A DNA stretch of 64,000 nucleotides, taken from Bin80 sp965209015 (lineage in GTDB: Bacteria > Bacteroidota > Rhodothermia > Rhodothermales > Bin80). Positions within the stretch are counted from its first letter, which is position 1. Every line of letters starts with the position of its first letter. The translations under genes were made by a program, and so were the position numbers. The stretch spans positions 2,976,001 through 3,040,000 of the forward strand of contig OZ242367.1 of the NCBI GenBank assembly GCA_965209015.1. Reading direction: 5' to 3'. This document shows positions 36,914 through 46,479 of this stretch, piece after piece. The notes under the pieces are model-generated. The model made no database searches and was not told the DNA's origin. It was given only the letters and a program-made list of their open reading frames with translations.

Positions 36914-37276
36914 ATGAGTCGTCTTGTTTTTGTCTTAGTAATTAATCTACTTGCAGTCTCACTCTCGTTCGGTCAATCATCTCCATTGAGTGTGAATGCG
37001 CAATTTGGAAAAATTCAGACTCTACGGCCTTACAGTGCTTGGATTTCTCCGAAAGTTGCAGACTATCTTGAAATTCAACTTTCCACCAAACCTGTCCCTA
37101 TTAATGAAGCCCGAAATTTATATACTAAGAGCCTCTTTCAAAATTCTTTATTTTCACCTGTTGTCCCCACTGAATTGTGGCTTAAACTGTCTCAGTTTAG
37201 TCGGACCACGCGAAATCTTCAGTATGGGAACCTCTTTCGAAATCCTTCAAAAAATTATCCAATTGAGGAATTTTGA
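36914..37276 (+). pseudogene. Secreted protein gene interrupted by a MITE
   Basis: Starts MSRLVFVLVINLLAVSLSFG, a clean signal peptide, and continues VNAQFGKIQTLRPYSAW to NEARNLYTK at residue 72. The MITE at 37129 then supplies the remaining codons, so the visible C-terminus is not native. The original family is not recognised. The ATG comes right after an IS end. Confidence 0.5.
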
Positions 37277-37285
37277 AAGAGGCTC
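37129..37285. repeat. 157-base MITE with IS5-type ends
   Basis: Bounded by perfect inverted repeats GAGCCTCTTTCAAAATTC and GAATTTTGAAAGAGGCTC. Its inner left part (CTTTATTTT, CCTGTTGTCC, TGTGGCTTAAACTG) matches the left end of the relic at 36063, so it likely derives from that IS. No coding capacity. Confidence 0.8.
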
Positions 37286-37327
37286 ATACAAGTCATCATT
37301 TCCCTTGCGGTCGCGTGACTTCTATAA

Positions 37328-37519
37328 TTTGACATATCCTTCGGTTTCGGAATCGTACGCGTTCTTTGGTGGAGTATCTGGACGTTCTTTGTAGTTGGGG
37401 TGGTCTGGTTGTGGTTTCAGGATCCTCAAATTATTCAGGACACGATTCAACTGATTTGGGCTACGGTAGGGGACTTGATTGGAGAGGTGTCACCTCAGAA
37501 GGTCTCTATATTTGGATAG
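37328..37519 (+). other. Membrane-protein-like open frame without start codon
   Basis: A 63-codon frame after a TAA with no ATG. It reads VRVLWWSIWTFFVVGVVWLW, then QDPQIIQDTIQLIWATVGDL, a membrane helix plus an amphipathic segment. It is probably the 3' remnant of a gene cut by the MITE to its left, or chance. Confidence 0.3.
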
Positions 37520-37579
37520 TACAGAGTCCTGCGGAAACGGGGACTGAACCCAGTCCTTGAGATCTGGTAACTGCGAAAA

Positions 37580-38767
37580 TCACCGCTCAAATCCCAAACC
37601 TCGGCTATGCTCCGCACGGACTTTCTGCGTTTCGCGAGGCATCTCAATTTTCTCTTGGGTATAGGTCTCCTTCAACCAGGTGTGCATGGAAGGGATGGAC
37701 ACAATATATCCCGTTTTAGTCTTTTCCAGAATCCCTTTCTCTTCAAACATCTCAAAGAGTTCTTTCGCCTGATCGTCTCCGTACTTTCGCGCCATAGGAT
37801 GGATTATATCCAGATAGTCCATGGTTTTGCCAGGGGACACCTCTGCTATGGACGTTGCGAGACACCCGATCTCATCTGGCCGGAAACGAACCAATCGTCC
37901 CTCGTAATACTTTTCTCTATCTTCATGCCCCGCTTCCAGTACAGAGCTTAATCCGTCCGGTGTCATGACACCACTATTTGCTTGCAGGTACTCCGAGGCA
38001 AGTCCTGCATAGCATTGGATGTGCTGAGGCCATCCATACGTTTCTCGTGCGATCGCGTCAACCCACACCGTCGGATCTCCTTTACATCTCCCTTCCTTTT
38101 TGATCCAGTCCTCAATCACCAATCGCTCGGACTCCTTGCTTAACGCACCCAACTCCACAGCGCAATCTCTGGAGAATCGTGAAATGTCCAATGTCTGGAA
38201 GGCTGTTAAGGTTGGATTGAGTCCAGCAGCAAGAAGGACGACTGGCTTATTTAGTTGGCCATTATGGATCGCATTGAGAATAGTAGAGGCAATGATCTTT
38301 TGGGGGCCCTCGGGTGCGTTGGTAGCTCCCAACCTTTGTGCTTCATCCAGAATGAGTAGCAGAGGTTTTTCGCCTTTTTGGAGTAACCGTTTCACCGTCT
38401 GCATTGATTTATCGGTACTGACTTTTGCAGATGCAAACCCGAAGATGGAAAAACCTGCTTCCCCAGCCCTGAAACTGAACTTCTTTCTCAAACCCAGGGA
38501 TTCCCGCAATGAGTCCACCTCCCAAAGGTTCGGCGGATCAATGATTGCAGCCTGCCATTCGGCTGCTTCGGCTATCTTCTCGCATTCATGAAGGAGAGCG
38601 CTTTTTCCCGCGCCAGGCGCACCATGAATCAAGAACGTGGTGCCAGTCTTTGATGCATATGCTCGATCCAATAAATTCTTGAAACTTCTCCGAATGGTTT
38701 CTCGGCCATGAAAATATCGTGTGGGTCCTCGATCAAAGGCAGCAGTAAGTGGTGGAAGTTTAGACAT
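37580..38767 (-). CDS. AAA-type ATPase (orphan, STAND-like)
   Basis: A 395-residue soluble ATPase. Walker A is HGAPGAGKSALLHE near residue 49, Walker B LLLILDEAQRL near residue 135, a sensor-like VVLLAAGLNPTL follows, and a helical lid region with TYGWPQHIQCYAGLASEYL. The C-terminal winged-helix-like part has LFEMFEEKGILEKTKTGYIV. Its N-terminus has FDRGPTRYFHGRETIRRSF, as in orphan ATP-binding proteins of the archaeal/AAA_16 type. No nuclease or other effector is fused. A decayed copy follows 295 bases upstream. Function unknown; defence or regulation is possible. Confidence 0.8.
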   Translation of the reverse strand: MSKLPPLTAAFDRGPTRYFHGRETIRRSFKNLLDRAYASKTGTTFLIHGAPGAGKSALLHECEKIAEAAEWQAAIIDPPNLWEVDSLRESLGLRKKFSFRAGEAGFSIFGFASAKVSTDKSMQTVKRLLQKGEKPLLLILDEAQRLGATNAPEGPQKIIASTILNAIHNGQLNKPVVLLAAGLNPTLTAFQTLDISRFSRDCAVELGALSKESERLVIEDWIKKEGRCKGDPTVWVDAIARETYGWPQHIQCYAGLASEYLQANSGVMTPDGLSSVLEAGHEDREKYYEGRLVRFRPDEIGCLATSIAEVSPGKTMDYLDIIHPMARKYGDDQAKELFEMFEEKGILEKTKTGYIVSIPSMHTWLKETYTQEKIEMPRETQKVRAEHSRGLGFER

Positions 38768-39062
38768 GGTTAATTAGACATACCATTGGATTGACTGGTT
38801 CCGGATTTATCTGGGAATAAACTAATTTAGTCCCTGATCATTTATGTTTTGCGAACATATAGACGCTCGGTGGCCAAAAACATGCCTAGACTGAGCCCCA
38901 AAGGAACTTGCAAGCCGATCCGTGAAGAGTACTGAGTACCTACTGTCAGTGTGTTGCAGAAACATGAATCCGCATGTGAGAGCCAAAGGTTAGGAATCAC
39001 CTTTGAAACCCCCGAACCCTCAGCTTTGCTCTACGCGGATTTTCTGCGTCTCGCGGAATAGT

Positions 39063-40199
39063 TCAATTTTTCTCTTTGGTAAAGGTGTCAATTAACCAAG
39101 TGTGCATGGATGGGATTGGCACAATATATCCCAAGGTGGTCTTTTCCAGAATCCTATTTTCTTCAAACTTCTTAAAGAGTTTTTCCGCCTTCTCGTTTCC
39201 AAACTTTTGAGCCATAGAAGAGGATAGTTTCATATCATCTATGGGGAGACCTGGCTGTACATCCGCGATTGATCTCGCGAGACATTCGGCCTCTGAAGGC
39301 CTGAAATCGTCCAATCGTCCCTCGTAATACACTTTGCGGTCTTCATGCCCTGCTTCCAGTACGGAGGTTAATCCGTCCGGTGTCATAAGACCACCATTAG
39401 TCTGGAGATACTTTGAGGCAAGTCCTGCATAACATTGGATGTGCTGAGGCCACCCATGCGTTTTCCGCACGATCGCGTCAACCCACACCGTCGGATCTCC
39501 TTTCCCTCTCCCCTCCTTTTTGATCCAATCCTCAATTACCAACCGCTCGGACTCCTTATTTAATGCACCCAACTTCACAAGGCAGCCTTGAGCGAATCGT
39601 GAAATATCAAAAGTTTTAAAGGCTTTTAAGGTTGGGATGAGTCCAGCAGCAAGAAGAACGACAGGCTTATTTAGTTGGCCATTATGGATCGCATTAAGGA
39701 CATTCGTAGCTGTGGCGACTTGGCTGTCCTCAGGCGCGTTGGTACCTCCCAGCCTTTGTGCTTCATCCAGAATGAGTAGCGGAGGTTTTTTCACTTTTCT
39801 GGAGTAATCGTTTCACCATCTGCGTTGATCTTTCTACACTGACATTTGCAGATGCGAACCCAAAGATGGAAAATCCGGCTTCCCCAGACTTAAAATTGAG
39901 CTTCTTTCTCAAACCAAGGGAATCCACCAATGAGTCCACCTCCCAAAAGTCCTGTGGATCAATGATTACGGCCTTCCATTCGGCAGCTTCGGCGATCTTA
40001 TCGCATTCATAAAGGAGAGCGCTTTTTCCCACGCCAGGCGCACCATAGATGAGGAATGTGGTTCCCGTATATTTTGAATCGAGTACCGAAGAAGTTCTTG
40101 AAAAGTCCGAAGTATCTTCTTTCGGCCGTGAAAATACGGGGAAGGGCCACGGTCAAGGACGAATTTGTGCCGGAAAGGTACGGACATGACATAGTTCAA
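39063..40199 (-). pseudogene. Second copy of the AAA-type ATPase, two frameshifts
   Basis: Reading on the minus strand, three frames reconstruct a protein parallel to 37580-38767: VLDRGPSPYFHGRKKILRTF (to about 40060), then GKSALLYECDKIAEAAEW to about 39790, then PPLLILDEAQRLGGTNAPED to the end WLIDTFTKEKN. The second break lies at an A-run (GTGAAAAAACCTCC, six A, where the intact copy has five). The copies are clearly alike along their length, so this was a tandem duplication; this one has decayed. Confidence 0.87.
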
Positions 40200-40339
40200 C
40201 GATATTCAGTTAGACATTACCCGAAATGGATAGTTTTCAGTATCTATATGGAATTAATCATCGTGGAAAACAGTAAAAGGTTGATTCGTGGATAAGTTAT
40301 TATTGCACCGCACTAAACAGGATATTACATTATAATTCA

Positions 40340-40390
40340 GGTTCTATCACGAACCTTGTGGATAGAAATCTAATCCTCCTTAACAAATAG
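40340..40390. repeat. Solo ISL3-type terminus
   Basis: GGTTCTATCACGAACCTTGT and the next 20 or so bases match the left end of the ISL3 relic at 54463. No transposase is attached here. The stretch 40200-40555 otherwise shows nothing coding. Confidence 0.65.
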
Positions 40391-40555
40391 AAGTTTAAGT
40401 AGGTAGATCTGTGGGAGAGAAGGAAACAGACCGGAGGAAGGAACCAACGAAACCCAGATTGACGAAGATGCTTATCTTCGTCTGGAAGTAAAAATTTGTT
40501 TCCCTGCAACGAAAAGGATTTCTAGCAGGTCACTGTAAAGTTTTCAATGGAAATT

Positions 40556-40858
40556 CAGGTTAGGAATTCGGGAGACATACATGGGTACAAAATGATGAAT
40601 AGATGAATCTAAATATACGTATAAAAGTCAATATAAAGAGCAGATAGAAATAAATTGAAAAGAGAAAAATATCAAAAAAATACATGGGTACAAATTTTTG
40701 ACCTAAACCGAACTCCCCAAGGAAAAAAAGGTCCTAAATGACCCAAATTGAAGGGATTTCGCACCAGTTTACCCGAAAAAAGAGAATTTGTCGGTCAGAA
40801 TGACCGATATTTATCGCTCTGATTCCCCAATTGGGAGAAAATAGGGGGTAACTCCAGT
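40556..40858. repeat. Solo end of IS1634-type element no. 2 (about 300 bases)
   Basis: From GAATTCGGGAGACATACATG to GGGGGTAACTCCAGT it parallels 44997-45293, the 5' end of the IS at 43154-45293, with the shared phrase ACATACATGGGTACAAA and a second TACATGGGTA. The transposase is absent, so it is a remnant. Confidence 0.75.
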
Positions 40859-40927
40859 TTCGGAGTTCTCTGCCGCTTCCTTATCTGCTACGGTATTGAA
40901 GTTATGCAACCCTACATGAGCACAAAA

Positions 40928-41143
40928 CTATACGAGTTTAATTTCGTTCTTCCTGTTCTCGCGCTCCCAGACCAAGACGAGTTCCATTCCTTCCTCCGCC
41001 CGCAGCCGCTCCTGCACCACAACGAACTCCTCTTGATACTCTTCCAGTATTTCTCCGAGTTGCGGCATATTTGAGCCCGAGATCGTGGCAATGACGCAAT
41101 GTTCGCTGTGGTTGATGAAGCAAGAAGACTTATTCTCTCAATA
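40928..41143 (-). other. Orphan open frame, possible gene remnant
   Basis: A minus-strand frame without a proper start reads FINHSEHCVIATISGSNMPQ, then LEEYQEEFVVVQERLRAEEG and VWERENRKNEIKLV. The amphipathic, Glu-rich pattern looks protein-like, but the 5' end is closed by TGA at about 41140. It is probably the tail of a lost gene; the family is unknown. Confidence 0.3.
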
Positions 41144-41154
41144 CGGATACAAGG

Positions 41155-42180
41155 TCACTGCTGATACTCAATTTTATATTTTTTCAGCACAGTTGACTCC
41201 TTTGTTGTTTTTGCGGCATATGCGTGTCCAGTTTCGTCAATGTGCTTGAGGCTTGTACCACGGGGCATTTGGAACATACCCTCCTCTTTTCCTTCAAGGG
41301 TGATCATATACACCGACCTACTCGCAGGCATCTCTTCTATTTTCCCTCCGTGTTCCAGAAACAAGTTTCCTTCATGATCCATTACAGCACTCGTATAAAT
41401 TAAGCCTCCAGGAACGTAACTAATGGATTCGACGATATCGTCTGGCAATTGTTGTCGTTTAATTGTGTCTATACGGTGTCCCTGATAACGAAGTGGTAGA
41501 CTTTCAATGGAAAAACGATTCAAAAGATGTCCAGACGGATCATAGACATCAATACGGTTCACGGCCTGAAAAACAATAGCAATTCTTTCAGGGTACCGAG
41601 CAAGCAATATGAATCGGTTTTCAAGGTTGTATCTGTGGATATCACTTAATTCAAAAAGTCTTTGGGGAACTTCGTTTGGTGTGTATATAGTGACATATGT
41701 GTCCAAAGTAGCCAAGTCTGTGGTTCCAAGATACAATCGTTCATCAGGGGCCACATCCATGTCTAGGGGAGCTGAAACCTGGATAGAGACTTTAAAGTTG
41801 AGATTCAGGTCGAAAAAATGCAGGGTACCAGTGCCTTTATGGTCTGAAACAATCAGCATACTATCCATTAATGTCAGATGACGGGGGCCGCTGACAAATT
41901 CTCCTGGGGCAACACCTTGGCCGCCGACTTTCCGTATCAATCGTCCGGATGAGTCAAACTTGCTCAGCGAGGAGTTACGGTGATCCGCAACATATATGCT
42001 ACTGTCATTTCCCACAGTTAAATCAGAAATAGAATGAAAGCCATCAATAGACAGAATTTCTTGAAGAATAACCGGCTGAGCACTTGCACTAATTGGCACG
42101 ATAATTACATATAGCACCACTACCCAGGGTACCATCAAGAACAAATTCGAACTCAATGCGCGGAAATAAGAGTGCATCAT
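41155..42180 (-). CDS. Secreted six-bladed beta-propeller protein
   Basis: A roughly 341-residue exported protein with NHL/6-bladed propeller repeats such as ISDLTVGNDSSIYVADHRNS, LSKFDSSGRLIRKVGGQGVA then PGEFVSGPRHLTL, and NRIDVYDPSGHLLNRFSI. The frame opens at 42312, but MMHSYFRALSSNLFLMVPWV (start 42180) begins a membrane/signal segment ending SASAQ, so the shorter form is likely. Such proteins are common in Bacteroidota next to small Cys-rich secreted peptides, as is the case here. Confidence 0.78.
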   Translation of the reverse strand: MMHSYFRALSSNLFLMVPWVVVLYVIIVPISASAQPVILQEILSIDGFHSISDLTVGNDSSIYVADHRNSSLSKFDSSGRLIRKVGGQGVAPGEFVSGPRHLTLMDSMLIVSDHKGTGTLHFFDLNLNFKVSIQVSAPLDMDVAPDERLYLGTTDLATLDTYVTIYTPNEVPQRLFELSDIHRYNLENRFILLARYPERIAIVFQAVNRIDVYDPSGHLLNRFSIESLPLRYQGHRIDTIKRQQLPDDIVESISYVPGGLIYTSAVMDHEGNLFLEHGGKIEEMPASRSVYMITLEGKEEGMFQMPRGTSLKHIDETGHAYAAKTTKESTVLKKYKIEYQQ

Positions 42181-42378
42181 ACGGATTCCAACCACCGATA
42201 GCTTTGGAAGAAGGATTATTGTTAGGTGATCGAAACCGATTCTTTGTCTGAATTGTGCAACCACTTCAGCAATCTGATCAAAAGAAAAACTTTTGAACAG
42301 AGTACTATTCACTTATGAAGCTTACCCCAATGGGGTTAAACCATCAGACACTCTATCAAATGCGGAAGCTGCCAATCA

Positions 42379-42648
42379 CTAACCTCCATAAAGGCTTTCC
42401 ACACAGTCGATGCCCCCCTCTGGACAATAGTTAACCGCAAACATAACATACTGTTCGTGATCGTAATCGCCGTTTCTATAGTTTTCACTGGCAGTATCCA
42501 GACAGTTATGTAGCAAGTTAGCACACGGTTCCTCTGCGAGACATTTGCAATTAGAGGTGGTAGCTGTGGGTTCCGTATCTGGCTCAGGGATTCCTGCCTT
42601 GGCACCGGGTGCTGTTACCATCAGGAGGCAAGACAATTGAATTAACAT
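42379..42648 (-). CDS. Small Cys-rich secreted peptide
   Basis: An 89-residue product that starts MLIQLSCLLMVTAPGAKAG, a signal peptide, and has six Cys in the mature part: SNCKCLAEEPCANLLHNC, then VNYCPEGGIDCVESLYGG. The frame is open upstream to 42720. It lies just before the propeller gene on the same strand. The pairing resembles the NVEALA-peptide plus propeller loci of Bacteroidota, but the NVEALA motif itself is not seen. Function unknown. Confidence 0.6.
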   Translation of the reverse strand: MLIQLSCLLMVTAPGAKAGIPEPDTEPTATTSNCKCLAEEPCANLLHNCLDTASENYRNGDYDHEQYVMFAVNYCPEGGIDCVESLYGG

Positions 42649-42720
42649 GCATGGTTTCCAGGGGCTCGGCGGGACCATTGAATCCCGTGCTTGTCCAACC
42701 CTTTCAAATCTGGGGCACAT

Positions 42721-43153
42721 GGCAGAGACTCATTACCCCTCATGGGGATTAGCGATTGCCCAAGCCCCCAATTGGGAGTTCTAGAAGTTCATAAACGTCG
42801 TGCTCTGATAACATACATCCGACAAGAGTTGCTGGAACGCCTATGCTGGCGTCGCAACGGAACATATACCAAAATATGGTCTCAAAATTCGAGTTGAGAG
42901 ACGCTGCAAATAATTCAGTAGATACTCAAGAACTCTCAAGTGTATTACAGACTCCTCAAATATCGCTGAAACATCTTGGCAACCTTATTACTGCCCTGGC
43001 ACACTCTCTTCAACATTGGTCAAGATATATTTACATAAATTCTTCTGATTCAGACTATGAATCTCATGCCATGCAAATGCTAGTGGAACCAAATATCCAA
43101 TAAAATAGGACGTTAAATGAGTCTCAGTTGAGAACCCTATTTGAGTGTGTTCA
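42721..43153. other. Intergenic stretch, no supported gene
   Basis: About 430 bases upstream of the Cys-rich peptide gene and before the IS at 43154. Short frames only. The promoter of the peptide-propeller pair is expected here. Confidence 0.4.
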
Positions 43154-45293
43154 ACTGAAGTTACCCCCTTTTTTTTCGCATTTGAGCGCATCATTTTTCA
43201 TTTTTTGGACTTATTGAAGGCAGTATTTCTCCCTCACAGACGTGATATTGAGGGCGACTTCCTGATTTATCCCTTCACACTCCCAGACTTCAGTTTGATC
43301 CCCGCCAGTTCAAAGGCCCGTTTCTGTATTGCGTTCACATCTGCAACGTAGGTCGCCACGGGTGCCTTATCGGCAACAATCTTGAGCTTACCCTTAATTC
43401 GACTGAGTCCACGGAGTTCGTTCAATAGACTCTCAAAGCTCATGGCCTGTTCTCCATTCTGATTCCGCTTGGACTGTGCCTTCTTGTTCGCCTGTTCCGA
43501 ACGTTTCACGGACTCAACTATGCTACTTCGTTGGGCCGCTCTCCCCTCTGGATCATCCTCCCGAAACAGGGTTGGGGCCAAGATCTTGCGCAGGTGATAC
43601 TCCACATAGTAGGACAGCATACACAAAAATATATGACACGTTACCCGATCTTTCGTTCGGTGATGAATCGGTCGGACCTTCAACGAAACTTGTTTGAAGG
43701 AGCGGAACGCTTGCTCCACCATAGATAAACGCTTGTAGTCCGAGACCACTTCCTCCTCGGTCGGCTTCGCTTTCAGACTCGTCCGAATCGCATAGACGCC
43801 ATCCAAGCGCTCTGCATTCTGAATTGCCTCCTGATCTCGGGCATACTGGACGTGTCCTGCTTTGACCTCAATCGTGAAAAACTTTCCCGTCTTCTGCCTC
43901 TCCAACACCTTGCCTACCCGTATCCCCATCTCGGACTCTCGCGTGAGCGGGTTCCCTTTCCGTTGGGTTGCCTTGATGATCTTCTCCAACCCTTCTTCTG
44001 TCTTGACCAGACGCTCCTCTCGCCGGATCTGCTTCTTGTCTTTCTGGATTGGATTTTTGCATAGAATCAGACGATCCTTGGGGTAGTGCTCGGACTCGAT
44101 CTGCATGATATTTTGCTGATCAAATAAACTCATCTCCGTCTCCTTGGCTGCTTCCACCACCTTGCGGAGACTGTCCTTGCGCATGGCGGTAATCCAGTCC
44201 AGACCTGCGGGGAGTAACTCTTCCCGAATCCCCTTTTGCGTCAATACCCCGCGATCTCCCACCAGAACCACATGATCAAGTCCAAAGGTGTCCCGGAGCT
44301 TGGTGACCTGAGCAGCAAGCGTCTTTGAATCCGACGTATTCCCTTTGAATACATCCACTGCCACGGGACAACCCTCTGGATCCGTCAAGAGACCAATTAC
44401 AATCTGCTTCTTTCCGCGCTTCTTGTCCCGGCTGTATCCAAACTCCGCCAATTCGTTCTTCTTCCCTCTACATAACTGCTGGTTAGATCGTAGAGGACCA
44501 TGGATCCTTCCCGGAGATGTTTCTTAGCCAACCGACATTCAATGGCAGTCTTCTGCTTGCTCAACCAGTCCATGGCCTCATACAGATCATCGGCATCCAC
44601 TCGTTTGAGGGCCAGTTCTTCGTTGAGGGTGGAGGAAGCCGAGTTCACATCTAGCAAGGTGCTGGTTGCCAGCTTACTGACGGGGTTCAGAACGCGTGCG
44701 GTAATCATGCCCAGAACGAGTCGACGGTGGCGGGAATTCTTGGCGTGAAGCAAGGCGGGGACGCTCAGCTTTCGGACCATGCCCAAGACCAGCGCGACAT
44801 GACCATGGGCTTTGGATTCCAGTCGTTCAAAGAGGTCATGGATCGACTTGAAGACGCTGGCGCCGCGGAGGAGTTCGCGGATCTGCAAGATGAGGGTCAT
44901 GGGGAGCTTGGTGATATTGAGAACGGTGACTTTGTCAATTTTATCACCATTTCGGTGGGACTCTCGAATGAGCCAGGTGGGGTTGGAATTGCGATTGGGA
45001 ATTCGGGAGACATACATGGGTACAAATAGTTCATGAAGAAAGTTAAATATACAAATAAAAACGAACAATAGAAAGTAGTTACAATCAAAAAGATCAATAA
45101 AAAGCAAAAACAATACATGGGTATGATTATTTAACGCAAAATCACCTTCCCGAAGGGCCAGTAAGACCGAAAATGACCAATATTGACGAGAATTCCCTAC
45201 AAATTCGCCGAAAAAAGGCGACTTAAAGGGCAGATTGATGAATAGCTAGCGCTCGGATCCGCAGATCGTGGGAAAATAGGGGGTAACTTCAGT
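43154..45293 (-). mobile_element. IS1634-type element no. 2, about 2.1 kb
   Basis: Inverted ends ACTGAAGTTACCCCCT and, on the right, GGGGGTAACTTCAGT bound one transposase gene, which has a frameshift. It is distinct from the element at 20669. The long 5' untranslated part (45018-45293) recurs alone at 40556-40858. Confidence 0.85.
43267..45017 (-). pseudogene. IS1634-family transposase, frameshifted
   Basis: The 5' frame from MYVSRIPNRNSNPTWLIRES reaches MVLYDLTSSYVEGRR near 44470; the 3' frame (43267-44451) begins AEFGYSRDKKRGKKQIVIGL and includes VVLVGDRGVLTQKGI with an Asp and MVEQAFRSFKQVSLKVRPIH with the Glu. Joining SYVEG to KKNELAEFGYSRD needs one base to be restored at GAGGGAAGAAGAAC. 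The rest is intact. It is either dead or expressed by programmed shift. Confidence 0.82.
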
Positions 45294-46100
45294 CAAACGT
45301 TCGGTATCCTCTCCCGATCGTTGCGACTTTGTATGGATCCAATTAGGCCAATGCGCAAGTCAAAATGTGTGCGGTTCACCAGAGGAGCCGAGTCTCATCC
45401 GCGATGCCAGACAATATTAAGCCGTCAGCCAAGTGTGCGTAGTATAGAGTAAATAATTTACTGGATAACGAGCGGAATGATTTTGCAATTGGATGTCAGT
45501 ATTTGAGAAGCGGTGATCAAGATTATGGTATGTAACGATCCATAGGTCTTGTTTCAAGATAAATTCCTCAATGACTGGTTATATCAAACGTTTGATCAGG
45601 AAATGATTTTCCCAGATTCGAGACGGGGTTGTTTCATTTTTAGTTGGATTGTTTCCGGACTTTTTCCCGCCGACTCTCTCTCTAAAACTAAAAAAGAAAC
45701 GATATGGATACCAAGACTTTTGCTGAATTGGACGCAACGTTGTGTCAGGCCGGAGCCTCTGGTTACAAGTTGCGGCTTTCGGAATTGGGCGACTGGACGG
45801 TGAGGAGTGTTCTCATTAGAGACTCCCATGATCCGTCAAATGGATGCAAAGGTGCCCGCTTGATGGTCATTCACGTATATGATTCCCATTTCTTTATTTA
45901 GTATCACTATGTGACAATAGAAATAACTCGTTTTACTTTAAGCACTATTCGTTGTCCTCATAAGTTTTTCAAACAAGCCGAGACACTGGGACAGGGATTG
46001 TTCTCAATGGAGCCTGACTTTGACGGGGTGCAACTCTCTGATGGCCAAGAAACTTTGTTTTCAGGAGGTATAGGCCTATTTTGGAGGGAGGCCTGGAAGA
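45294..46100. other. Intergenic stretch with one weak open frame
   Basis: About 800 bases between two IS elements. A 65-codon frame at 45704-45901 on the plus strand (MDTKTFAELDATLCQAGASG then YKLRLSELGDWTVRSVLIRD) has plausible composition but no family. The 3' part (around 45868) shares a 30-base phrase with 15335, CACGTATATxATTCCCA. Nothing else is supported. Confidence 0.35.
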
Positions 46101-46368
46101 TTTGAACACTACAAAGGCCAACTATCAGACACTTTTTGAGGTCTGAATTCCAGACGTTAAGTAACCCGTTGAGGCACGGATTACAAGGCTTTCTCCACCG
46201 GTACGGTCTGGCGTTGAATCGTCAACTCCGGCTTTTTGTATTGCCGAACTTTCGTACTGTGGCCGCCGACGGAATCGCAAAATGACATTTTGTGGTTTTC
46301 TCCCGTACCATGGGTACCTCTACTTCATGTAACTGAGCCCAAGTCAACCCATACCTGTCAAAGTCAGG
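46101..46368 (-). mobile_element. IS1634-type relic, both ends fused
   Basis: The left part (TTTGAACACTACAAA, CCAGACGTTAAG, GGTACGGTCTGGCG, ATCGCAAAATGACA) parallels 20757-20990 of the full copy; the right part (CCCATACCTGTCAAAGTCAG) is its other end. About 1.7 kb of the middle is missing. Confidence 0.8.
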
Positions 46369-46479
46369 AATTCAAGCAATCTTCAATACTCAATGCAGTA
46401 GACAGACTCATGTCTCTGTTCCGACGGTGCGGATCTCAATAAGTTTTGATGCACCTCTAAACAGATGATCCTGTCCCAA

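Noticed and set aside
38768..39062. Possible group II intron or structured RNA between the two ATPase copies
   Set aside because: The stretch has several short palindromes, but no domain V-like hairpin or maturase; nothing could be supported.
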